Assembly: GCF_900107285.1 (NCBI RefSeq)
Contig: NZ_FNPK01000001.1
Coordinates: forward strand, 1-64,000
Length of the DNA stretch: 64,000 nucleotides
Source of the DNA: Acinetobacter kyonggiensis
GTDB lineage: Bacteria > Pseudomonadota > Gammaproteobacteria > Pseudomonadales > Moraxellaceae
Reading direction: 5' to 3'
Shown in pieces: positions 28,385-37,377 of this stretch (the first letter of the stretch is position 1; every line of letters begins with the position of its first letter). Under the pieces are notes generated by a model that was not told the origin of the DNA, searched no databases, and saw nothing but the letters and a program-made list of their open reading frames with translations. The translations under genes were made by a program, and so were the position numbers.

Positions 28385-29170
28385 TCACGACTTTGCCGAT
28401 TTCATTTTAGCTTTTTTCGCGGCCAGTTTTTTTAACACTTCAGAGACTGCCACCATGGCAAAACTTGAAGTTACCACTACCGCTGAGCCGTAGCCGCCAC
28501 AACGCAAGCCTGCACTTGGACAAACCTCTGCGCTTGAAAATGGATTATCAATCGAATACACGCAGGTAATGCCAAATTTTTCTTTAGTTTTTTTACAAAT
28601 GCCTTTGGCGCGCAACTGACTGCGTAATTTTGCCAACATGGGATCTTGTTCGGTTTTAGACAAATCTGCCACCCGAATTTTCAGTGGATCAAGCTTGCCA
28701 CCCGCGCCACCTGAAACAATCAAAGGAATTTTATTAAAGCGACAATGCAACATTAGCGCGAGTTTCGCTTTAACATCATCAATGCAATCGAGAACCACAT
28801 CTGGCGTATTGGCTAAAAGTTCTTTAATATTTTCAGACGTTAAATAATCATCAACCACATTAATTTTAATACGTGGATTAATCGAATAGCAACGCTCAGC
28901 CATCACCTCAATTTTTTCACGCCCTAATGTTGAACTCATGGCGGGCAATTGGCGGTTAATATTGGATGCTGCAATCACATCCATATCAATCAGGGTCAGC
29001 TCAGCAATGCCTGTTCGCGCTAAGGCTTCAACCGCCCAAGAACCCACACCGCCAATTCCAATCACCATCACATGGCTCTGTTCATACTGACGAAAAGCAT
29101 CATCTCCATAAATTTTTTCCACACCCGCAAAGCGGCGCTCATATTCATCATCTTGGGGAAGATCAGTCAT
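28385..29170 (-). CDS. tcdA: tRNA threonylcarbamoyladenosine dehydratase
   Basis: TcdA (CsdL) uses ATP to cyclise t6A37 of tRNAs to ct6A, improving decoding of ANN codons. The 261-aa protein is an E1-like ThiF-fold enzyme with the nucleotide-binding motif VMVIGIGGVGSWAVEALARTGIAELTLIDMD, and CIDDVKAKLALMLHC further in. A basic C-terminal tail (KKLAAKKAKMKSAKS) could contact tRNA. No csdA or csdE partner is nearby. It is a single-gene unit. Confidence 0.93.
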   Translation of the reverse strand: MTDLPQDDEYERRFAGVEKIYGDDAFRQYEQSHVMVIGIGGVGSWAVEALARTGIAELTLIDMDVIAASNINRQLPAMSSTLGREKIEVMAERCYSINPRIKINVVDDYLTSENIKELLANTPDVVLDCIDDVKAKLALMLHCRFNKIPLIVSGGAGGKLDPLKIRVADLSKTEQDPMLAKLRSQLRAKGICKKTKEKFGITCVYSIDNPFSSAEVCPSAGLRCGGYGSAVVVTSSFAMVAVSEVLKKLAAKKAKMKSAKS

Positions 29171-29298
29171 TCGTCATCTATCTAACAGCTAAAAATACCA
29201 GCGCATTTTATCAAATTCTATGTTGTTCCGATAATGTATCTGTTCAAGAGAATAAATAGGATGTGATTCAAATAAAAATGGGCTGATCTTTCGCCCAT

Positions 29299-29323
29299 AA
29301 AAAAAGAGGCTTAAGCCTCTTTC
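29299..29323 (-). terminator. Terminator of orn
   Basis: On the minus strand AGAGGC and GCCTCT pair around TTAA and are followed by seven T residues, just past the orn stop codon. Confidence 0.83.
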
Positions 29324-29331
29324 TATATCTA

Positions 29332-29883
29332 TTAATTCATAATAAAAAAATATTCACGGTAATACTTTAATTCTGCAATCGAATCACGAATGTCATCCAT
29401 GGCTAAATGTGAGGCATTCTTTTTTAAACCGCTCATAATTTCAGGACGCCAGCGTTTTGCCAACTCTTTTACTGATGATACGTCAAGATTACGGTAATGG
29501 AAAAACTGTTCCAATTCAGGCATTAAACGGTGCATAAAGCGGCGGTCTTGGCAAATTGAGTTGCCACACATTGGTGATACTTTAGGATTGATCCATTTTT
29601 TTAAGAATTCGATGGTCTGCTGTTCTGCATCTTGTGCAGTCAATTTACTACGACGCACACGTTCAATTAATCCAGACTGACCATGTTGACGCGTATTCCA
29701 TTCATCCATCGCATTGAGGATCAAGGGTGACTGATGGATCGCCAGCACAGGGCCTTCCGCCAAAATATTGAGCTTGTCATCAGTCACAATGGTCGCAATC
29801 TCAATAATTTTATCGTTATCGGTATCTAGACCTGTCATTTCAAGGTCAATCCAAATGAGGCGGGTATCAGGAGTGCTGCTCAT
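29332..29883 (-). CDS. orn: Oligoribonuclease
   Basis: Orn degrades di- to pentaribonucleotides, including the pGpG left by c-di-GMP breakdown, and is essential in many gammaproteobacteria. The 183-aa protein is a DEDDh exonuclease: D13 and E15 lie in [11 protein letters not shown], and the C-terminal motif is [16 protein letters not shown]. The length matches E. coli Orn (181 aa). Divergent from rsgA, the same orn/rsgA arrangement as in E. coli. It would complete c-di-GMP turnover started by the EAL protein at 39095. Confidence 0.97.
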   Translation of the reverse strand: MSSTPDTRLIWIDLEMTGLDTDNDKIIEIATIVTDDKLNILAEGPVLAIHQSPLILNAMDEWNTRQHGQSGLIERVRRSKLTAQDAEQQTIEFLKKWINPKVSPMCGNSICQDRRFMHRLMPELEQFFHYRNLDVSSVKELAKRWRPEIMSGLKKNASHLAMDDIRDSIAELKYYREYFFIMN

Positions 29884-30008
29884 AAATGTGCAATCTTATT
29901 AGGCTTAAAAACGGCTATAGTAGCAAATTTATTGCAACTTGGCTGTAACTCATACCCCGCTTCATGCTATTTTTGCCTTCCTTAGTGCATGGTTTTTTTA
30001 GGATATGA

Positions 30009-31076
30009 ATGGCTTTAATTCGTAAACGTCGTTTAACTGAACAGCAACAACGTCGCATTCAGAAACAACATAAAACACGTCAAGAAGAACTCGATACTTC
30101 AAATGACCTCGAAGGCTTAGTGGTACAGCACTATGGCCGTCAACTTGAAGTTCAAGCCCTATCAATGCCTGATGAGCATCCGATTAAACCTGAAGTCAAA
30201 TCAGGTGAACCAGAGCCTTTTTGGAAGCCGATTGAAATCGGCAGTGTCTGGCGCTGTCATACACGTACCAATTTAGAAGCCTTGGTGACAGGTGACCGTG
30301 TTAAATGGCAAGCAGACCCCAATACTGGTTTGGGTATTATTACTGCCATTCACCCACGTCAATCACTCCTGACACGCCCAGACCGCTACCACAAAGTCAA
30401 ACCTGTGGCAGCCAATGTCAGCTTAATTGTGGTTGTGTTTGCCTCCTTTCCAGAAGTTGCACCCAGTCTGATTGACCGCTATATCGTGGCCTGTGCCGAT
30501 GCCCAAATCCCTGCACTTTTAGTGTTAAATAAAGCTGATTTAATTCAAGAAAATGATCCGATTTTAAAGCTGATGCAAGAGTATCAAGCCTTAGGTTATG
30601 AAGTCATGCAATGCCAGTCGACCGGTGATGCCTCTGCGGTCTCCACGTTAGCAAATCGCTTAGCTGGTGAAACTGTGGCCTTTGTCGGACAGTCTGGTGT
30701 TGGAAAAAGCTCCCTGATTAATGCCATCGTTCCCGATGCTGCACAAAAAACCAATATCATTTCGGAAAACTCAGCACTGGGTCAACACACCACAACCTCG
30801 ACGCGTTTGATTGCTTTTGGTGAAGGTTCAGCACTGATTGACTCCCCCGGAATTCGTGAATTTGGTTTATGGCATTTAAACCCAGACAAAGTTCAACATG
30901 GTTTTCCTGAAATTGAAAACCTGCTGGGATATTGCCAATTTCGCAATTGTACCCATAAGCATGAAAAGCAATGTGCCTTGCGTCAAGCAGCGCAATCAGG
31001 TGAAATTTTGCAACGTCGTTTAGACAGTTATTTACGTTTAACTGATGAAATTGCCGAAGCACAGCAAAAAAATTAA
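30009..31076 (+). CDS. rsgA: Ribosome small-subunit-dependent GTPase A
   Basis: RsgA (YjeQ) checks late 30S maturation and releases RbfA. The 355-aa protein has an N-terminal OB-fold, a circularly permuted GTPase domain with G4 LNKAD before G1 GQSGVGKSSLIN and G3 DSPGIREF, and the C-terminal zinc knuckle CQFRNCTHKHEKQC. The permuted order is diagnostic. A basic arginine-rich N-terminus (MALIRKRRLTEQQQRRIQKQ) precedes the OB-fold, as in E. coli RsgA. Confidence 0.97.
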   Translation: MALIRKRRLTEQQQRRIQKQHKTRQEELDTSNDLEGLVVQHYGRQLEVQALSMPDEHPIKPEVKSGEPEPFWKPIEIGSVWRCHTRTNLEALVTGDRVKWQADPNTGLGIITAIHPRQSLLTRPDRYHKVKPVAANVSLIVVVFASFPEVAPSLIDRYIVACADAQIPALLVLNKADLIQENDPILKLMQEYQALGYEVMQCQSTGDASAVSTLANRLAGETVAFVGQSGVGKSSLINAIVPDAAQKTNIISENSALGQHTTTSTRLIAFGEGSALIDSPGIREFGLWHLNPDKVQHGFPEIENLLGYCQFRNCTHKHEKQCALRQAAQSGEILQRRLDSYLRLTDEIAEAQQKN

Positions 31077-31169
31077 TTTTTCTTAACCCTTAGCCCTTGA
31101 AGCGGTGATTTTGATCGCCATATTTATGAGCTATACTCTACGCAATTTTAAATTGTAATTAGGTGACTT

Positions 31170-31577
31170 GTGGAACGTTGGTTGGCATTTATGGGGAATC
31201 ACCCCTTCTTGTTTGGAACACTTGGGGTCTTGATTGTTTTGTTCTTCGTTTTAGAAGGACAACGCAATGGTCGTAAAATTTCAGCACAATCTTTGGGTAT
31301 TTTAGTCAAAGCTAAAAATGCCATGCTGATTGATTTACGCGATGCGAAAGACTTCCGTGAAGGTCATATCAGTGGTAGCCGTAACATTCCGTATAGCCAA
31401 ATTACAAGCCATATTGAAGAGTTAAAATCTGCGGATCGCCCACTCGTGTTTATTTGCAACCTAGGTCAAATCGCGGGGACAGCATTACAACAAGTCGGTC
31501 ATGCCGATAGCTATCGTTTAGATGGCGGTATAAACAATTGGAAAGCCCAAGGCTTACCGCTTATTAAAAGCAAATAA
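31170..31577 (+). CDS. Membrane-anchored rhodanese-like protein (YibN type)
   Basis: The 135-aa protein starts at a GTG codon preceded by AGGTG. One N-terminal helix (about 12-28, FLFGTLGVLIVLFFVL) anchors a cytoplasmic rhodanese domain (about 45-130). The active-site loop holds a single cysteine in FICNLGQIAGTA, so sulfurtransferase activity is possible. The order rhodanese-grxC-secB matches E. coli yibN-grxC-secB, and the genes are 20 and 42 bp apart, so they form one operon. Confidence 0.9.
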   Translation: MERWLAFMGNHPFLFGTLGVLIVLFFVLEGQRNGRKISAQSLGILVKAKNAMLIDLRDAKDFREGHISGSRNIPYSQITSHIEELKSADRPLVFICNLGQIAGTALQQVGHADSYRLDGGINNWKAQGLPLIKSK

Positions 31578-31597
31578 TTCACTTAAGGAGAATTTAA

Positions 31598-31852
31598 ATG
31601 GCTGAAGTAATAATTTACTCCACCACAGTTTGCCCGTATTGTGTGCGTGCAAAACAACTTCTTGAGCGTAAAGGCGTGGCTTATAAAGAAATTAATTTGT
31701 CTAATGAAGCGCCTGAAGTCCGTATGGAATTGATGCAACGCACCAATCATCGTACTGTTCCACAAATTTTTATTAACGATCAGTTCATTGGCGGATTTGA
31801 CCAACTTTATGCTTTAGAGCGTGAAGGCAAACTCAACGAACTATTGGTTTAA
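31598..31852 (+). CDS. grxC: Glutaredoxin 3
   Basis: GrxC is a glutathione-dependent disulfide reductase. The 84-aa protein has the dithiol active site CPYC (C12, C15), the cis-proline segment HRTVPQIFIN and the glutathione-binding GGFDQL motif. An AAGGAGAA ribosome binding site precedes the ATG. It sits between the rhodanese gene and secB in one operon. Confidence 0.97.
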   Translation: MAEVIIYSTTVCPYCVRAKQLLERKGVAYKEINLSNEAPEVRMELMQRTNHRTVPQIFINDQFIGGFDQLYALEREGKLNELLV

Positions 31853-31894
31853 AACTTTAAATTAAATCACCTCTTCATAATTAAGGATTAAAGA

Positions 31895-32350
31895 ATGAGT
31901 GAAGAACAACAAGCTCAACCGCAATTGGCATTAGAACGTATTTACACGAAAGATATTTCTTTTGAAGTCCCTGGGGCGCAAGTATTTACCAAAGAATGGC
32001 AGCCTGAATTGAATATCAATTTGTCTTCTTCAGCAGAAAAAATTGATGCAACGCATTATGAAGTGGCTTTACAGGTGGTTGTTCAAGCGAACAACGCGGG
32101 TGAAACTGCATTCATCGTCGATGTAACTCAATCGGGTATCTTCTTGGTCGATAGCGTTGAAGAAGAACGTCTTCCTTATATTCTTGGCGCATATTGCCCA
32201 AATATTTTGTTCCCATTCTTACGCGAAGCTGTAAATGATATGGTCACTAAAGGAAGCTTCCCACAATTGTTGCTTACCCCGATCAACTTCGATGCTGAAT
32301 TCGAAGCAAATATGCAACGTGCTCAAGTTGCTGCTGAAGGTCAAGCGTAA
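31895..32350 (+). CDS. secB: Protein-export chaperone SecB
   Basis: SecB tetramers keep preproteins unfolded and deliver them to SecA. The 151-aa protein has the standard family core ([23 protein letters not shown], then [37 protein letters not shown]). The length matches E. coli SecB (155 aa). It is the last gene of the rhodanese-grxC-secB operon and is followed by a terminator. Confidence 0.98.
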   Translation: MSEEQQAQPQLALERIYTKDISFEVPGAQVFTKEWQPELNINLSSSAEKIDATHYEVALQVVVQANNAGETAFIVDVTQSGIFLVDSVEEERLPYILGAYCPNILFPFLREAVNDMVTKGSFPQLLLTPINFDAEFEANMQRAQVAAEGQA

Positions 32351-32369
32351 TTTAGCTTTGCTTTTGCAT

Positions 32370-32397
32370 AAAAAAGACCGCATTTGCGGTCTTTTTT
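32370..32397 (+). terminator. Rho-independent terminator of secB
   Basis: A stem of AAAAAGACCGC and GCGGTCTTTTT around four bases, with T-runs on both strands, lies 20 bp past the secB stop. Confidence 0.9.
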
Positions 32398-32404
32398 ATT
32401 GGTT

Positions 32405-32492
32405 TTTAAGCCCCCCTCTTTATCAAAGAGGGGTTGGGGGAGATTACAGAATCCCTCCCAACCTCCCTTTAAAAAAGGGAGGAGCTTTTAGA
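32405..32492. repeat. Paired-hairpin inverted repeat between secB and fabI
   Basis: Two imperfect arms of about 40 bp lie head to head around ACAG. The left arm has CCCCTCTTTATCAAAGAGGGG then TTGGGGGAGATT. The right arm has AATCCCTCCCAA then CCTCCCTTTAAAAAAGGGAGG. Both arms are self-complementary as well as complementary to each other. This is the same construction as the element at 25548. It ends 5 bp before the fabI stop codon. Confidence 0.75.
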
Positions 32493-32497
32493 TGAAT

Positions 32498-33304
32498 TTA
32501 TTCACCATCCATCATCAAATCTGCGCTCATACCTACCGTATTAAAGCCAGCATCTACATACATAATTTCACCCGTAATACCACTTGCCCAAGGTGAGCAA
32601 AGGAATAATGCAGCATTGCCGACATCTTCAATGGTGACATTACGTTTAAGTGGTGCAACTTTTTCATTAAGATCTAACATTTTACGGAAAGATTTAATCC
32701 CTGAAGCTGCTAATGTACGAATTGGACCCGCTGAAATCGCGTTAACACGAATGCCTTCACTACCCAAGCTAGAAGCTAAATAGCGCACACCCGCTTCCAA
32801 TGATGCTTTTGCCATACCCATCACGTTGTAATTTGGCATCACACGTTCAGAGCCTTGGTAAGTCAACGTCAGTAAGCAACCTTGGCGAACGGTTAATAAT
32901 GGTTTTGCAGCACGTGCCATCGCAATAAAACTATATGCGCTAATATCATGCGCAACTTTAAAGCCTTCACGATCTGTAACATCAGTAAAGTCACCATCTA
33001 AAGTGTTTGCTGGAGCAAAACCAATAGAGTGAACCACGCCATCCAAACCATCCCAATGTTTTGCCAATTCAACAAAAGCTTGCTCAATCTCTGCATCAAC
33101 AGCAACATCACAAGGGAAAACTAAAGTTGAACCAAATTGTGCAGCAAAATCATCCACACGTTTTTTTAATTTGTCATTTGGATACGTAAATGCGAGTTCT
33201 GCACCTTCACGGTGTAAAGCTTGAGCAATACCAAATGCAATGGATAATTTACTTGCAATACCCGCGATTAAAAAACGCTTACCCGCCAATAGTCCTTGTG
33301 CCAT
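32498..33304 (-). CDS. fabI: Enoyl-[acyl-carrier-protein] reductase (NADH), FabI
   Basis: FabI reduces enoyl-ACP in each cycle of fatty acid elongation and is the triclosan target. The 268-aa protein is an SDR-fold enzyme with the FabI variant cofactor motif [16 protein letters not shown] near the start. The catalytic Tyr and Lys are in [14 protein letters not shown] with the FabI spacing Y-x6-K. The loop [18 protein letters not shown] and the C-terminal [14 protein letters not shown] are typical. It is a single gene with its own upstream region. Confidence 0.97.
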   Translation of the reverse strand: MAQGLLAGKRFLIAGIASKLSIAFGIAQALHREGAELAFTYPNDKLKKRVDDFAAQFGSTLVFPCDVAVDAEIEQAFVELAKHWDGLDGVVHSIGFAPANTLDGDFTDVTDREGFKVAHDISAYSFIAMARAAKPLLTVRQGCLLTLTYQGSERVMPNYNVMGMAKASLEAGVRYLASSLGSEGIRVNAISAGPIRTLAASGIKSFRKMLDLNEKVAPLKRNVTIEDVGNAALFLCSPWASGITGEIMYVDAGFNTVGMSADLMMDGE

Positions 33305-33403
33305 GTGAATCTCGCTTAAAATAATTTACAAGCATAATGCCAAGTCTGAAGCATTTGCGAAATTGCATAATGCGCCTTTTTTTAATATGTTCTGTAAAAA
33401 TCA

Positions 33404-33436
33404 TAAAAAATGCCCCTCGATTAAATCGAGGGGCAT
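33404..33436 (-). terminator. Terminator of the Bax inhibitor-1 family gene
   Basis: AATGCCCCTCGA and TCGAGGGGCATT form a perfect 12-bp stem around five bases. On the minus strand it is followed by TTTTT. It lies 33 bp past the stop codon at 33469. Confidence 0.87.
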
Positions 33437-33468
33437 TAAGCTGACAATCAATTTAATTTTTAGCCTGA

Positions 33469-34203
33469 TTAATCATCACCTTGCAATAAACCAAGTAAAC
33501 GAAGGAAGGAATAATACATCCAAACCAAGGTCGCTAATAATGCAATACCACACAACCATTCCATCGCTTTCGGTGCATACTGTGCAGCGGATGATTCAAT
33601 CAGGTCAAAATCTAGAATTAAACTTAAAGAAGCAATCACGGCAACAAATGCAGCAAAACCAATTCCGAGCCAATTACTTTCAAAAATGTAAGGAATGCTT
33701 GAACTAAAAGCTAGGCGCATCACCATTTGCACCACAAAAACAATGGCAATCGCAATAGATGCTGATAGCACGACCGCCTTAAATTTTTCTGTAGCACGAA
33801 TAATTTGAAAGCGATACAAGGTAAACATGACTAAAGTGGTAATAAAAGTGGCGAGTAAAGCTTGCAATGGTACACCAGGAAATTTGACTTGGAAGACCAC
33901 TGAAATCCCCCCTAAAAACGCTCCTTCAAACAAGGCATATGGGATGGCCAACACAGGGGCAGTATTCGGCTTAAATGTCGTGATCAAGGCCAATATCAAG
34001 CCACCAATTGCACCAACCATTGCCGCAGCATAGGCCAGTGATAAATTTAAAGTCATGAAGCTATAAAAAAATAGGGATAATCCGACGACAGCGGCAATCA
34101 CGGTTAATAAAATCGATTTTTGCACCGCGCCTTGCACGGTCATGGTGTCGTTAAAATCACTGTAGGTTTCTACCCGCGTTAAAATGGGGTTATTACTTTG
34201 CAT
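33469..34203 (-). CDS. Bax inhibitor-1/YccA family membrane protein
   Basis: The 244-aa protein has seven predicted inner-membrane helices after a polar N-terminus of about 30 residues (NPILTRVETYSDFNDTMTVQGAVQKS). That N-terminus is typical of the BaxI_1 (PF12811-like) branch rather than E. coli YccA. The family includes calcium-leak channels and modulators of membrane proteases such as FtsH. The C-terminal half has DFDLIESSAAQYAPKAMEWLCG, containing acidic residues that act as a pH-sensitive latch in studied members; I infer the equivalence from position. It is monocistronic. Confidence 0.9.
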   Translation of the reverse strand: MQSNNPILTRVETYSDFNDTMTVQGAVQKSILLTVIAAVVGLSLFFYSFMTLNLSLAYAAAMVGAIGGLILALITTFKPNTAPVLAIPYALFEGAFLGGISVVFQVKFPGVPLQALLATFITTLVMFTLYRFQIIRATEKFKAVVLSASIAIAIVFVVQMVMRLAFSSSIPYIFESNWLGIGFAAFVAVIASLSLILDFDLIESSAAQYAPKAMEWLCGIALLATLVWMYYSFLRLLGLLQGDD

Positions 34204-34408
34204 AATGGACTCATTCTTTTCATTTAAAGAAAATTTTAAATATATAAGTAGGGTTTGTTCTTTTTTATACTACTGCTCTATCGTGTAAAAGCCAAATCAG
34301 AACACTAAATCAAGACAAAATATGACCAAGTCAAATACCATATATTCATAGCAGACTCTAATATTAAATACGAATCTTTATGGATAAAAGGCTATTAAAC
34401 AATATGTT

Positions 34409-35230
34409 TTAAAACTCAAGTTGTAAAACCTGAAGTGAGTTCCGCCATAACTGCGGTGCTAAGACATCGGGATCAAGATGCAATGTTTCAGCCAATCCAG
34501 TTAAAACATGCGGTAAATTGACTGGCGTATTTCGGGTACGATGTTCAGTGGAGCTTTGACAGCATAACGGCGTCATGTCGGGACAGTCCGTTTCGAGCAC
34601 CAAATGTTCAGCACCAATCGCCCGCACCACGGCATGTAATTTTTTCGCATTCGGATTGGTAATTTGTCCCGTCACACCAATTTTAAAACCCAATTTAATA
34701 AAAGCTTTGGCTTCTTCTATTCCACCACTAAAAGCATGTGCTATTCCACCTAATTTAAATTGATGCTGTTTTAAAATCGCCAATGTTTCAGCATGTGATT
34801 TACGAATATGCAAAAGCACGGGCTTCTGAAACTGCTCAGCCAATTCAATTTGTGCCGAAAAAAAATCTTTTTGTTTTTGAAAAATAGTCGGCTGTTTGTG
34901 CTGTTTTAAAAAGGAGTCTAAACCGATTTCCCCAATCGCCACACATTGTTCTGTTTTTAAAATAGCTTCCAAATCGGCAAGATGGGACAGTTGATGCTGT
35001 TCAATATAAAAAGGATGTAAACCCGGAGCTAAATAACTTTTCGGTGCATGATCTAATCGATTTAAATCATGTTGGCTTTGTAGCAATGCTTGAAACCGTG
35101 ATTGGACAAAACCAATCAAAATTAAGCGTTCGACCCCAACCGCTTTTGCTGCGCATGCCAATTGCTCCCGATCAGAATCAAAATCGGCAACATCAAAATG
35201 GGTATGGGTATCAAACAATGAATAAAGCAT
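34409..35230 (-). CDS. TatD family metal-dependent hydrolase (DNase)
   Basis: The 273-aa protein is a TIM-barrel TatD-type hydrolase. The metal ligands are visible in FDTHTHFD at the start, GEIGLD in the middle, HIRKSHAET, HAFSGGIEEA and ETDCPDMTP. Such enzymes are 3'-5' exonucleases or deoxyribonucleases linked to DNA repair. It is closer in layout to YjjV than to TatD, and no tat genes are nearby. Its ATG overlaps the stop codon of the upstream lipoprotein gene by one base, so the two are translationally coupled. Confidence 0.9.
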   Translation of the reverse strand: MLYSLFDTHTHFDVADFDSDREQLACAAKAVGVERLILIGFVQSRFQALLQSQHDLNRLDHAPKSYLAPGLHPFYIEQHQLSHLADLEAILKTEQCVAIGEIGLDSFLKQHKQPTIFQKQKDFFSAQIELAEQFQKPVLLHIRKSHAETLAILKQHQFKLGGIAHAFSGGIEEAKAFIKLGFKIGVTGQITNPNAKKLHAVVRAIGAEHLVLETDCPDMTPLCCQSSTEHRTRNTPVNLPHVLTGLAETLHLDPDVLAPQLWRNSLQVLQLEF

Positions 35231-36222
35231 TAAGGTTTGGCTTTATTTACAGTGGCAGCACTGGCAGCCACGGTCTGATCTTTGACTTCAACCTGCGGCA
35301 AATATTCTTTTTTTAGAATCGTTTGCAACTGGTCATAAGGAATCATCAACCGTGGTAACCCTACAACATAGGGACCAATTTCATATTCACCATATTGCAA
35401 AATTAAGCCTTGTTTAGATAAATAAAAATTATCTGATAGGGTAAATTTCCACGCCTGTTCATATTCTTCAACGCTGTTGGCTAATTTGGATTCCAGCACC
35501 CACGTTTTAAAAACCTCATGGGCTTTTTTTTCTAACTGGGCTTTTTGATTGGGCGCTAAAATAGCATTAAGCTCAACGTGTTTTTTATTTTTTAAATCAA
35601 AATTATAATAGCGCTGTGCCGAAGAACCATGTGCCCCACCCAAATAACTACTGGAATTTAAAACCACAGTCGCCAAAGGTAAGTTGGCATTTAAAATTTT
35701 CGGTTTAATCATCAAACTAATTTGATGATTGGCACTTAAAGCCTTTAATTCCTTATCTAAAGCCAAAAATGTCACTAAATAAGGTGCAACTTGTTTTTCC
35801 AGCTTTTGCTTAGGGGTTTCAACGGTTGCCAATGTTTTTTGCGCAGTCGCTTGATCACTGACTTTGTTATGCTCGGGATCAGCAATACTTGTCGCCAGTT
35901 GATCGGCTTTAAGTAACTTCGGTGAAATATCTATCATTTGATTTAATTGTTTTAAGATTTGTTGATCTATAAATTCATCAATAAAAGCTTGGTTACTGGA
36001 CAGACGTTCAATCGAAATTTCTGGGCAATTGTTACCATCACATTCTGGCAAAACCAAAGCTAACTTTTCAGAATCCCCTGCCAATTTTAAAATTTCAGGT
36101 TCTACAATCGCGGGTTTCTGTACTGGATCGTCTTTTGGCTCAGTTTGTTTCGGTTGGCAGGCACTCAATGCCATCATGGACGCAAGAATACTGATCGTAA
36201 ATAGTGTTTTATTTTTTAACAT
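35230..36222 (-). CDS. DUF3298 (RsiV-like) lipoprotein
   Basis: The 330-aa protein has a lipoprotein signal with the lipobox LSAC at about residues 19-22. After a variable proline-rich segment, the C-terminal part (about 190-315) fits DUF3298: LGGAHGSSAQRYYNFDLKNKK, then LTLSDNFYLSKQGL-like strands and YEIGPYVVGLPRLMIPYDQL. In Bacillus, related RsiV binds lysozyme; whether this protein binds any ligand is unknown. It lies 67 bp after a related lipoprotein gene and overlaps the TatD gene by one base. Confidence 0.85.
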   Translation of the reverse strand: MLKNKTLFTISILASMMALSACQPKQTEPKDDPVQKPAIVEPEILKLAGDSEKLALVLPECDGNNCPEISIERLSSNQAFIDEFIDQQILKQLNQMIDISPKLLKADQLATSIADPEHNKVSDQATAQKTLATVETPKQKLEKQVAPYLVTFLALDKELKALSANHQISLMIKPKILNANLPLATVVLNSSSYLGGAHGSSAQRYYNFDLKNKKHVELNAILAPNQKAQLEKKAHEVFKTWVLESKLANSVEEYEQAWKFTLSDNFYLSKQGLILQYGEYEIGPYVVGLPRLMIPYDQLQTILKKEYLPQVEVKDQTVAASAATVNKAKP

Positions 36223-36289
36223 GATTTTGACCTATAATTTTTATCTGATAAATTGACTGTCATGAGATGTCAGTATTGACTACGGATGA

Positions 36290-37123
36290 CTAGAACATAT
36301 TCTGATAAGCATCAACTTTCAATATCTGTTGCGTTTGTTGTTTATTGAAATAAATATCCAGTTGCGCACCATCTTTAGCAATTTCATGCGTCCGATAATG
36401 TAAACCAATACCTTCTTGATCAAAGAACCAATCTGCTTGCCCCCAGTAGAGTTTTTGAGGCGCGTGTTGTTTCACTTCGGTGCTTTGTGCTTTTAACCAT
36501 TTTTGATACGCTTGCTGCACAATATTATTCATGTAAGCTTGTTGTTTGGGCTGAATTAAATCCAATAAAGCTACAGTTTGCTGCTTTTTACGATCTGCCA
36601 CAAAGAAGTAATAACGCTCTTTAACATTAACCCCCTCTTGCTTGGTATCTACCCCTAACTGCATCAGTACATACTGATTCCGTTGATAAGCAATTCGGGT
36701 ATACATCGACAATTCGTAGGCTTTATTCTTAGAAAATTCCGCTTGCCATGCATCCGATTTTTTCACATAAGCATTGATGGCTTGCTGCAAAGTCATATTT
36801 TGTTTCAGACCAATTTGATCTTGAATCACCTTGGCTTGGCTTTTGGCAATCCAATCATTAAGCCAAGCATCAGCGGTATGCACCGTTTGAATACTGAGAT
36901 CAATACAATTCTTGGTTTCACAAAAAGGTAAGGCAATTTTTGCCTCTTGTTCTTGGATATTTAAATACGGTAGCACCTCTGCTTGCTCGGTTTTAAATAT
37001 AGCAGCGGGTGACTTTTCCTGTGCCGATTCTTCTGTGGATTCTTTTTTTGAAGCATCACAGGCACTGAGTATCAGACCAATGGCAATCATGGATGCAGCC
37101 ACTATTTTCCCGTTCATGCTCAC
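36290..37123 (-). CDS. Lipoprotein, divergent relative of the downstream DUF3298 lipoprotein
   Basis: The 277-aa protein has a lipoprotein signal peptide with the lipobox LSAC (ILSACDASKK). The start could also be the ATG two codons in (MNGKIV). The layout parallels the neighbour at 35230: a lysine/glutamate-rich linker, LPFCETKNCIDLSIQTV (compare LPECDGNNCPEISIERL in the neighbour), a helical middle and a final segment FFDQEGIGLHYRTHEIAKDGAQLDIYF. The two share the paired cysteines C-x4-C, suggesting a disulfide. They probably arose by duplication. The GGAHG motif of the neighbour is missing here. Confidence 0.82.
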   Translation of the reverse strand: MSMNGKIVAASMIAIGLILSACDASKKESTEESAQEKSPAAIFKTEQAEVLPYLNIQEQEAKIALPFCETKNCIDLSIQTVHTADAWLNDWIAKSQAKVIQDQIGLKQNMTLQQAINAYVKKSDAWQAEFSKNKAYELSMYTRIAYQRNQYVLMQLGVDTKQEGVNVKERYYFFVADRKKQQTVALLDLIQPKQQAYMNNIVQQAYQKWLKAQSTEVKQHAPQKLYWGQADWFFDQEGIGLHYRTHEIAKDGAQLDIYFNKQQTQQILKVDAYQNMF

Positions 37124-37335
37124 AACTCTTTTTCTAAAATAATAATCTATATAAATGATGCTAAGGAGGCTGTTGACACTTCATCTATGTTTGCAACGAC
37201 ACATATTTTTTAGCTGACATAAGACATGAAGTAGGAAATTTAAAAATAGTCTCGCTATTCTTTGCATTTCATACCTTATCTGCTCAATTTTAGCCTACAG
37301 TGCAAACTATTTATGAAATGTCATCAGCCCCCTAA

Positions 37336-37370
37336 TAAAACAGCCTCATAAAGAAGCTGTTTTATTTTTT
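37336..37370. terminator. Hairpin downstream of prfC
   Basis: AAAACAGC and GCTGTTTT pair around a loop of about eleven bases, beginning just past the prfC stop. The long T-run is on the plus strand; on the minus strand the T-run is short, so its role for prfC is uncertain. Confidence 0.45.
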
Positions 37371-37377
37371 ATTCTAT

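Noticed and set aside
28966..29259. 97-aa plus-strand frame
   Set aside because: It lies opposite tcdA and its promoter, with low-complexity His/Gln content and no ribosome binding site.
33363..33707. 114-aa plus-strand frame
   Set aside because: It overlaps the terminator and coding region of the Bax inhibitor-1 family gene on the other strand and has no domain-like features.
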